From contig NZ_JAGGLO010000004.1 of NCBI RefSeq assembly GCF_017874475.1, forward strand, positions 103,178-167,177: 64,000 bases of DNA, given 5' to 3'. The stretch comes from Anaerococcus degeneri (GTDB lineage Bacteria > Bacillota > Clostridia > Tissierellales > Peptoniphilaceae). This document shows, in pieces, positions 58,173 to 64,000 of this stretch (position 1 is the stretch's first letter; every line of letters starts with the position of its first letter). The notes under the pieces were generated by a model. It was given only the letters and a program-made list of their open reading frames with translations, was not told where the DNA came from and did not search any database. Position numbers and translations under genes: made by a program.

Positions 58173-58718
58173 TTAGTCTTCAAATTTTACAGCCTTAAGA
58201 AGAGGAATGGCTAAAATTGTGGCTACAATTACAGAAATAACTGCATTTACCATTGACACTGATCCCTTTTGGATGACTTCTGCCATGGTTGCTTCCATAG
58301 TAAGTCCTAGGACCATCCTGTTTTTAATAAAGGTCTTGCCAAGGTATAGGATTACGTAAGTGATTTGTCCTAGGGCACTTGCAAGGACTAGCTTTGGTGT
58401 ATTTACTACCTTATCTCTTTTCTTGTAAATCATCCCTGCAACAAAGGCCATAGCGAACTTGGTGATAAAGGTGATTGGTGCACTTGTAAAATATACCGGA
58501 TCAAATAAATCAAAGAGCGCAGAACCTACACCTGCTGAGATACCGCCATAGACTGGTCCTAATAAAAGACCGCCCAAAAGACAAAATACATTTCCTAAAT
58601 GAAACCTAGTCTGGCCAAGAGGGGTCACTATAGGGATTTGGAAAAATCTTGAAAATATGTATACTAGAGCCGCAAAAAGCGCCATATATACAAGTTTCTG
58701 TGTGCTTAGTTTTTTCAT
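58173..58718 (-). CDS. ECF transporter S component
   Basis: A 181-residue, six-segment membrane protein: KLVYMALFAALVYIFSRFFQ, then FHLGNVFCLLGGLLLGPVYG and the conserved GSALFDLFDP. S components bind a vitamin and dock to a shared ECF module encoded elsewhere. Start at the ATG at 58718, after AAAAGGAG; the frame to 58766 is not needed. The vitamin cannot be assigned with confidence. Confidence 0.85.
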   Translation of the reverse strand: MKKLSTQKLVYMALFAALVYIFSRFFQIPIVTPLGQTRFHLGNVFCLLGGLLLGPVYGGISAGVGSALFDLFDPVYFTSAPITFITKFAMAFVAGMIYKKRDKVVNTPKLVLASALGQITYVILYLGKTFIKNRMVLGLTMEATMAEVIQKGSVSMVNAVISVIVATILAIPLLKAVKFED

Positions 58719-58866
58719 ACTAACTCCTTTTACTTTTCTAACATTACGTCCTATATAGTATACCATAAATAGGAAACTCGTGAAAATTTTATCTAAATAT
58801 TTCTTAATTGATAATCAAAACAGGACTCAAGTAAATAAATTTTATAATTATCAAGATTAAACATCT

Positions 58867-59361
58867 TCAGATTTCAGAAATTTCTTTAATTTTAAAATCT
58901 ATATAATTTACAAAAAATGCCACAAGGACGCCAATTAAGGTGTCGATTATCCTACTTAGAGCAAAATTTAGGGGCACAAGGTCGCCAGCGTGGTTTATTG
59001 TAACTGACAAAAAGACAATGCCAGCTATGGATACGGCATCTTTTTTATTAACCGATGCCATTATCCAAATAATTATTGTAACAAGGCCTGCAATTATAAT
59101 TAGCCTTGCGATTTCTGGAATAGATCCAGCTGGAAAGGCCAAAAGATAAATAAGGCCCATGGTGCCTCCAAAAATGGTTCCTATAATCCTGCCTAGGCCC
59201 TTGTGAAAGGTTTGGTGGACATTTTGCTGCATGCAAATTATGGCAGCAATGGCCGAATAAAAGGCGAGTCCTTCGCCAGGCCTATAATAGGAAATTATCA
59301 TGGAAATGAGGACGGCAAGGCCTGTTTTTCTTATCCTTGGTCCTGGAAATTTTAGTCGCAT
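58867..59361 (-). CDS. FUSC/aromatic acid exporter-like membrane protein
   Basis: A 164-residue protein with four to five segments: KTGLAVLISMIISYYRPGEG, QNVHQTFHKGLGRIIGTIFG and LNFALSRIIDTLIGVLVAFF. This is the ArAE/FUSC membrane half (DUF939-type), without the C-terminal soluble domain of larger members. It overlaps the next gene by ten bases. Confidence 0.8.
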   Translation of the reverse strand: MRLKFPGPRIRKTGLAVLISMIISYYRPGEGLAFYSAIAAIICMQQNVHQTFHKGLGRIIGTIFGGTMGLIYLLAFPAGSIPEIARLIIIAGLVTIIIWIMASVNKKDAVSIAGIVFLSVTINHAGDLVPLNFALSRIIDTLIGVLVAFFVNYIDFKIKEISEI

Positions 59362-60146
59362 AGGATGGCTCTTATATAATCGTAAAAACTTTCTTCGTTG
59401 ACCTTATTTACCAGATAGGCCTTTGGTCTTGAGTTTACTTTTTCTAGAATTTTCTCCTCAAAATTGACCTTAAGGCCCGCTTCTTCAAAGATAAAGGCTT
59501 CTGGCCTTTGGGATAGGTAGAGTAAGAGGGCCCCTATTAGCGGTTCTTGGTCGTAGGATTTCAAAAGTTTTTCCATTTGTGGATGATTTTTTAAAATATT
59601 TTTCAAATCTTTTTCCTCTAATATAAAATCTTTGGCAAAGTTTTGGTCGATGGCAAATAATTCTATACCTGAAGATAAAATCAAATCTAGGTCTGTTAAT
59701 TCTTCTTTTGTTAGACTTTTTAAGTCTGGGATTGATAAGAAAATATGGTCAATAAAGTCGGTGAAATCTTCAAATTCACGACAAGCCTTGGCTATATTAG
59801 ATAGGTCGCCAGATGCGATTATATCAAGCCTTCCACAATCAGATGCCAAGTCATAGAGATTTTCATAGGCGTCCATATCTTCAAGATAGTCCCCCACGGC
59901 GGTGAAAATTTCCTCATCGAATTTTGATTCTTTGTCATCATAATTTCTGGCAACAGACAAGTATAAATCCTCATTATTAACAAGACCTAGGATATTTTCC
60001 CCTGCAGCAGCACTTGACATGTAGGACCTGTTTGAAGATAGGCCCACAAGTTCAAAATCAAATGAATCTAGAGCCATTTTTATAAAAAGTCCGTCAGCCG
60101 GACTGAAATTTGTATCTATATAAATAAAGGGTTTTTGATATTCCAT
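59352..60146 (-). CDS. Degenerate nucleoside hydrolase-like protein
   Basis: A 264-residue protein whose N terminus aligns with inosine/uridine nucleoside hydrolases: IYIDTNFSPADGLFIKMALD in place of DTDxGxDDAxAIxxAL, followed by FELVGLSS and NILGLVNNEDLYLSVARNYD. The calcium-binding DxDxxxDD cluster is only partly kept (D12, D18), so activity is doubtful. The C-terminal half is not recognised. It may have changed function. Confidence 0.6.
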   Translation of the reverse strand: MEYQKPFIYIDTNFSPADGLFIKMALDSFDFELVGLSSNRSYMSSAAAGENILGLVNNEDLYLSVARNYDDKESKFDEEIFTAVGDYLEDMDAYENLYDLASDCGRLDIIASGDLSNIAKACREFEDFTDFIDHIFLSIPDLKSLTKEELTDLDLILSSGIELFAIDQNFAKDFILEEKDLKNILKNHPQMEKLLKSYDQEPLIGALLLYLSQRPEAFIFEEAGLKVNFEEKILEKVNSRPKAYLVNKVNEESFYDYIRAILCD

Positions 60147-60176
60147 AATTCTTCCTTTCTGCTTACTTACTATACT

Positions 60177-60205
60177 AAAAAATCCCAGCTTTTTAAATCT
60201 GAGAT
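60177..60205 (-). terminator. Terminator of the ABC exporter operon
   Basis: ATCTCAG pairs with CTGGGAT (one G-T) on the minus strand with a T6 tail, directly after the exporter permease. Confidence 0.7.
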
Positions 60206-60212
60206 CTTTATT

Positions 60213-61859
60213 TTATACATCCATAAAGCCCTTTGTATATTTTTTTAGACAGGCTTTATAAACTAAGAATGAAATAATTAAAACTACAAGGAAGGCGGTA
60301 CCTGCTCCTATCATTATATTGTCGGTAGCTTCTGTTATTGCAAAAACCATAAGGCCCAAAAGTCCCATTATAACAAGAGATCCTAGGTAGATTAAAACAG
60401 CCTTTAATCCTCCGCCTTGCTGGATTTCCTGAGGTTTCTTCCACTGGGTGTAAACCATAAAAGTCCCAAAATAAAGGCTAATCATAGTTGCAAACGCTCC
60501 TGTTAGGCAAAGTCCTAAAAAGATTACCAAACCACCTAATATTGTTAGTTTTAAAATAAGGGTAAAGGCTATGGCAAGGATTAGGTTTATCCCGCAGCTA
60601 ACTAGGTAAGATGCGGCAAATCTCGCCCTCATATGGCTTTTTGGGTCAATTGGCAGGGTCTGGATGAGGTAAAAACTCTTGCCTTCCCTTGATAGGGCGG
60701 TATTGGCAAGACCACCGTTTATCCAGATGAAAAGCCCAACTCCAAGAGAAATCAAAAAGGCAAATAGGAGGAATTCTGGACTGGTTGGACTGGCTCCCGA
60801 TTCTTCCATAGCACGGCTCGCTTGGACAAAGCCCATAACTAAGATAACCATGACCATGCCAAGAGGTCCTGACAAAAAGACAATATTTGAAAAGAGGGTC
60901 TCTAAGTCTTTTTTGAAAATCGCCTTAAATTGGCTGCCTGCTTCGATTTTAATATCCTTACTTGGAGTTGCTTCTTTCTTTGATGTGTCAAGGTGTTCGT
61001 CAAAGACAGCTTCATAATAAAATTTATCAGCAATCTTATAGGAAATAAAGGCCAAAACCAAACACAATCCCAAAAGAAGGCCTGTAAAAATAAGCCTTTG
61101 GGTCATTGTTCCCGCAATTGCAAGACCGTATATTTTTGCATTGAAAAATACATTTGAGACCATGCTTAAGGTTTGGGTGATTTGATTTATGTCTATATTC
61201 ATTCTTCCCATTGCCTGTGGATTTGAAGCGGAAAAAGAAAAGTAGTAAATCACTCCCATAATGCCAAACATGATTAAATAGCCAATTGTCTTGAAAAGTT
61301 TTGCGTGCCTATTTACATTGGTAAACTTTTTTATTACAAGTAAGAACAGTGACAGAATCCCATAAGGAAGGTAAACCATTGGCAAATACAATATTAATCC
61401 CATGACTAAAACCCAAGGATCAAATCCTGCTTCCCCAAAATAAATTACAAGACCAATTACTAAATATAGTAAAAAGTCAGCAAAACTCAAAACTCCACCA
61501 AAAGCCTTGCCCACAAAGAGTTCGCCCTCCCTAATAGGCATAGTCTGATAATTGGCTATGGCCGACTTGGTGTAGAGGTTTGAGAAAATTTGTGGCAGGT
61601 AAAATAGAAAGACCATTAGGGTCATGGACATGGCAAAGCTTGTAAAATACATAAAGTCCATGTTATTTGCCACATAAAGGAAGGCACTCGCCTTAAAAAC
61701 ACCTGTAAAAATCGCTCCAAAAAATACATAAGTCCATAATAAAAGCAAAAGCCTTCCTAAATATGATTTTGGCATATTTGGGACAGTTTTCCTTGGCATA
61801 TAAGGGAAAAATGACTCCTTTAGGCTGTATTTTGCAAGGGTTAGGATATTTCTATTCAT
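60213..61859 (-). CDS. ABC exporter membrane protein
   Basis: A 548-residue protein with about 12 hydrophobic segments (for example MDFMYFTSFAMSMTLMVFLF and LGMVMVILVMGFVQASRAME), resembling putative ABC-2-type exporters of Firmicutes. It overlaps the ATPase gene by eight bases. Substrate unknown. Confidence 0.82.
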   Translation of the reverse strand: MNRNILTLAKYSLKESFFPYMPRKTVPNMPKSYLGRLLLLLWTYVFFGAIFTGVFKASAFLYVANNMDFMYFTSFAMSMTLMVFLFYLPQIFSNLYTKSAIANYQTMPIREGELFVGKAFGGVLSFADFLLYLVIGLVIYFGEAGFDPWVLVMGLILYLPMVYLPYGILSLFLLVIKKFTNVNRHAKLFKTIGYLIMFGIMGVIYYFSFSASNPQAMGRMNIDINQITQTLSMVSNVFFNAKIYGLAIAGTMTQRLIFTGLLLGLCLVLAFISYKIADKFYYEAVFDEHLDTSKKEATPSKDIKIEAGSQFKAIFKKDLETLFSNIVFLSGPLGMVMVILVMGFVQASRAMEESGASPTSPEFLLFAFLISLGVGLFIWINGGLANTALSREGKSFYLIQTLPIDPKSHMRARFAASYLVSCGINLILAIAFTLILKLTILGGLVIFLGLCLTGAFATMISLYFGTFMVYTQWKKPQEIQQGGGLKAVLIYLGSLVIMGLLGLMVFAITEATDNIMIGAGTAFLVVLIISFLVYKACLKKYTKGFMDV

Positions 61860-62574
61860 CTGTAAGCTCCAAGAAAATTGATTCTAGTGTTCCGTCGTTA
61901 TTGGCGATGTGTTTTATTTCATCGAGAGTCCCCATGGCTATAATCTTGCCCTTGGATATAATTGCAATTCTGTCGCAAAGTTCTTGGGCAACTTCCATAA
62001 CGTGGGTAGAAAACATGACGCACTTGCCTTCATTTGCCCTTTGTCTTAAAATCTGTTTTAGATTAAAGGCAGACTTAGCATCAAGTCCAACCATTGGCTC
62101 GTCAAGGATTAAAACTTGTGGGTCGTGGATTAGGGCACCGATTATAGCAAGCCTTTGAGCCATACCGTGAGAATAGGTTGAGATTTGCTCTTTCATAGCA
62201 TCTCTGATGTCAAAAAAGTTTAGGTAATAATCAAGCCTTTCCTTCCTTGTTTCGGTGTCAATACCATATATATCTGCGATGAAATTTATATATTCATTTC
62301 CTGAATAATTTTCGAATAATTCTGGGTTATCTGGCACATATGAAAACTGGTTCTTGTATGCCATTGGGTCGTCTTCTAGGCGGATACCATTGATAAAAAT
62401 CTCGCCCTTAGTCTTTGAATTTATCCCTACAATTGACTTGATGGTAGTAGATTTGCCAGCTCCATTAGGGCCTAAGAATCCAAAAATTTCCCCATCCTTA
62501 GCCTCAAAAGAAATATCATCAACCGCCTTTTTTTCGATTGTGTATTCCTTGGTAAAGTTTTTTACTTCTATCAT
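61852..62574 (-). CDS. ABC exporter ATP-binding protein
   Basis: A 240-residue ATPase: Walker A GPNGAGKSTTIKS, signature YSHGMAQRLAIIGA (a variant of LSGGQ), Walker B VLILDEPMVGLD and H-loop MFSTHVMEVA. It pairs with the membrane protein that follows. Confidence 0.93.
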   Translation of the reverse strand: MIEVKNFTKEYTIEKKAVDDISFEAKDGEIFGFLGPNGAGKSTTIKSIVGINSKTKGEIFINGIRLEDDPMAYKNQFSYVPDNPELFENYSGNEYINFIADIYGIDTETRKERLDYYLNFFDIRDAMKEQISTYSHGMAQRLAIIGALIHDPQVLILDEPMVGLDAKSAFNLKQILRQRANEGKCVMFSTHVMEVAQELCDRIAIISKGKIIAMGTLDEIKHIANNDGTLESIFLELTDE

Positions 62575-62672
62575 ATAATTCCTTTCTTATTTAAATAAGC
62601 TTCTCATTTTATTATACATTAAATATTTTCAGATATGGATAATATAAAACCCTAAAAATTATAAATAATTAT

Positions 62673-63686
62673 TTATAAATTCAAGAGCTCTTTTTTCTTC
62701 ATAGCGAATTCTTCTTCGCTTATAATGCCCATATCTAATAATTCTTTTAACTTTTTAATTTCTTCATAGGGATCTTCTGTATTATCTTTTGATATATTTT
62801 TCCCTATTTTAATCTTTGATTTTAATGAATTAAGGCTATTTTTAGTAAAATCTAATCCTTCCAAAAGTTTTTCTTTAGGAATAAATTTATTTTCATCTTC
62901 TGTTTCCTCTTCACTTACTTCTAATAAAACTTCTATATCTTCATTATATTTTTCATCACTATAATTAAAGCAAGATTCTTCAAGGGTGACTTTTAATCTT
63001 TTTGCAGCTGGCATCATAGATGCAAAATTTAATGATCCAGATATTACCCCTCCTACAACTGGAACTGCTTTTGATACCCCATTTGCCAAGGTTGTTTTTG
63101 TCATTTTTATACCAATCTGACTAGATATTTTCTTTATTATAGGATACCATATTGTCTTAGTTAAGGCCTTTTGCGGAATTTTTTTCATTGTTGTTCTAGC
63201 CACTTGTGTAGATAAGACCCTAAGACCAGAAACAGCTCCCGATACCCCAAACATTACGCCAGAATATAAGATGAGCTGGTTTCTAACTTTCTCATCATCT
63301 ACTGCCCCATCTGTCCAAATATCACTTCCTCCGTATATATAGGATAATTCTTGGGCAAGTCTTAAAGCCATGGCAAAAAATTGCAAGACATCAGCTGGTA
63401 TTGTTGCAGCCATTGCCAAACCTCCAGGAAGCCCAGTTACAAATGATGCCATTGACGACTGGCTAGTTCTTTTAAAAATCAATTTACTAGCAATTATATC
63501 AAGTGTTTTTTGATCCATTCCTATTCCTATAGGACCCTTGTCTATTAATTCATCCAAACTTTCACAATAACCACTAAATTCTTCTGCAAGAAATTTTTTT
63601 CTATCAACCTTAACTCCTGGAACTTGTATAGACTTACCTATGATATCTTCTAGCATATATTCTTTTACAATTTGCTTATTTTCCAT
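62673..63686 (-). CDS. EcsC-like protein with C-terminal SHOCT domain
   Basis: A 337-residue protein. The middle (SSMASFVTGLPGGLAMAATI to RLAQELSYIYGG, and later VPVVGGVISGSLNFASMMPA) resembles EcsC-type hydrophobic domains. The last 30 residues (EEIKKLKELLDMGIISEEEF) are a SHOCT short-helix domain, often used for oligomerisation. Function unknown; possibly membrane-associated. Confidence 0.75.
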   Translation of the reverse strand: MENKQIVKEYMLEDIIGKSIQVPGVKVDRKKFLAEEFSGYCESLDELIDKGPIGIGMDQKTLDIIASKLIFKRTSQSSMASFVTGLPGGLAMAATIPADVLQFFAMALRLAQELSYIYGGSDIWTDGAVDDEKVRNQLILYSGVMFGVSGAVSGLRVLSTQVARTTMKKIPQKALTKTIWYPIIKKISSQIGIKMTKTTLANGVSKAVPVVGGVISGSLNFASMMPAAKRLKVTLEESCFNYSDEKYNEDIEVLLEVSEEETEDENKFIPKEKLLEGLDFTKNSLNSLKSKIKIGKNISKDNTEDPYEEIKKLKELLDMGIISEEEFAMKKKELLNL

Positions 63687-63839
63687 AATTACCTCAATTA
63701 TTTTCTATTTTATTGATCTATTTTAATAATTTAATTATATCATAAATCAACTTAATATTTTTATAATCATTATATATCCAAGAAATTTTTTGGTTCTTTG
63801 TCAAATCGTGTTGGTAATTAAAAATCAACTACATTCTTT

Positions 63840-63870
63840 ATCGGGATAGAAATTTCTATCCCCGATTTTT
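63840..63870 (+). terminator. Palindrome/terminator at the ISL3 end
   Basis: ATCGGGATAGAAA pairs with TTTCTATCCCCGAT (one extra C), followed by a T run on the plus strand; it would block transcription entering the element. Confidence 0.65.
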
Positions 63871-64000
63871 AACTAGCAAATAAATTTCTTGAAATAAGTA
63901 TTCTTGTTCTAAAATTCGCAAAATTCCTGTAACCAAACGCCACTCTCTTTAAAACCTTAATGTAATTGTTTATCCCCTCAATAGCACCATTAGAATACTC
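63870..64000 (-). CDS. ISL3-family transposase, C-terminal end
   Basis: Forty-two codons of a minus-strand gene are visible before the stop. The sequence NGAIEGINNYIKVLKRVAFG and YRNFANFRTRILI is the conserved end of ISL3-family DDE transposases (the E of the triad is usually in EGINNKIK). The rest lies outside the window. Confidence 0.85.

Larger units (their letters stand above)
63792..64000 (-). mobile_element. ISL3-family insertion sequence (one end)
   Basis: A terminal-repeat-like sequence (GGTTCTTTGTCAAATCGTGT) starts near 63792, followed by a terminator palindrome at 63840-63865 and the 3' end of an ISL3-type transposase. The element continues past the window. Confidence 0.7.

Overview
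The window comes from a low-GC Gram-positive anaerobe. Protein character (HemZ, a SufCBDSU operon, paired short ChrA proteins, an ECF S component, LytS/YesN-type regulation) suggests a Peptoniphilaceae member such as Anaerococcus. That placement is inference from recognition of the proteins; no rRNA marker is present.

Layout. (1) 1-about 23,600 is one end of an integrated myophage-type prophage that continues past the left edge. Its minus-strand late block encodes, in transcription order, two small-terminase-like proteins, GpA-type large terminase, a DNA adenine methylase with a 12-G run, gpW-like protein, portal, ClpP-type protease with a nested scaffold start, decoration protein, major capsid, head-tail proteins, tail sheath, tail tube, a tail chaperone pair joined by a -1 frameshift and the tape measure. 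Upstream (13.8-20.9 kb) lies a minus-strand early operon of small genes. It includes an HUH-type Rep followed directly by five DnaA boxes, RecU, a YopX protein, a DUF6273-like/MazG fusion and a DUF1492-like late regulator. A plus-strand lysogeny module (Cro/CI-type repressor, small protein, large serine integrase) faces it across a two-promoter switch with three repeated operators.

(2) 23.6-28.4 kb is a decaying 2-keto-3-deoxygluconate (KDG) locus. kdgK is cut short at the prophage junction, KDPG aldolase and a LacI regulator are intact, an IS30 element is inserted, and kdgT is a pseudogene.

(3) 28.4-38.1 kb holds a CoA-linked short-chain hydroxy/keto acid cluster: thioesterase, GntP permease, thiolase, acetoacetyl-CoA reductase-like SDR, CoA-transferase and acyl-CoA ligase. 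It is divergent from a CdaR-type activator and is followed by glycerate kinase.

(4) 38.3-46.5 kb holds an Fbp-type ABC importer with its LytS/YesN two-component system, a split chromate-type transporter, dihydrofolate reductase and a small redox protein. (5) 46.7-53.9 kb holds thiM-thiE under a TPP riboswitch, the suf Fe-S operon and ptsH. (6) 53.9-54.7 kb is a gene-free stretch with very large nested palindromes. (7) 54.7-64.0 kb holds peptidase, HemZ, CpXC protein, ECF S component, FUSC-like membrane protein, a degenerate nucleoside-hydrolase-like protein, an ABC exporter, an EcsC/SHOCT protein and the end of an ISL3-family element.

The most interesting material is in the prophage: a plasmid-like replication unit (HUH Rep, DnaA-box array, candidate antisense RNA over the rep leader), a probably phase-variable methylase, and the interruption of kdgK. 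Outside it, the 88-bp triple-nested palindrome in the pepD-ptsH gap stands out.
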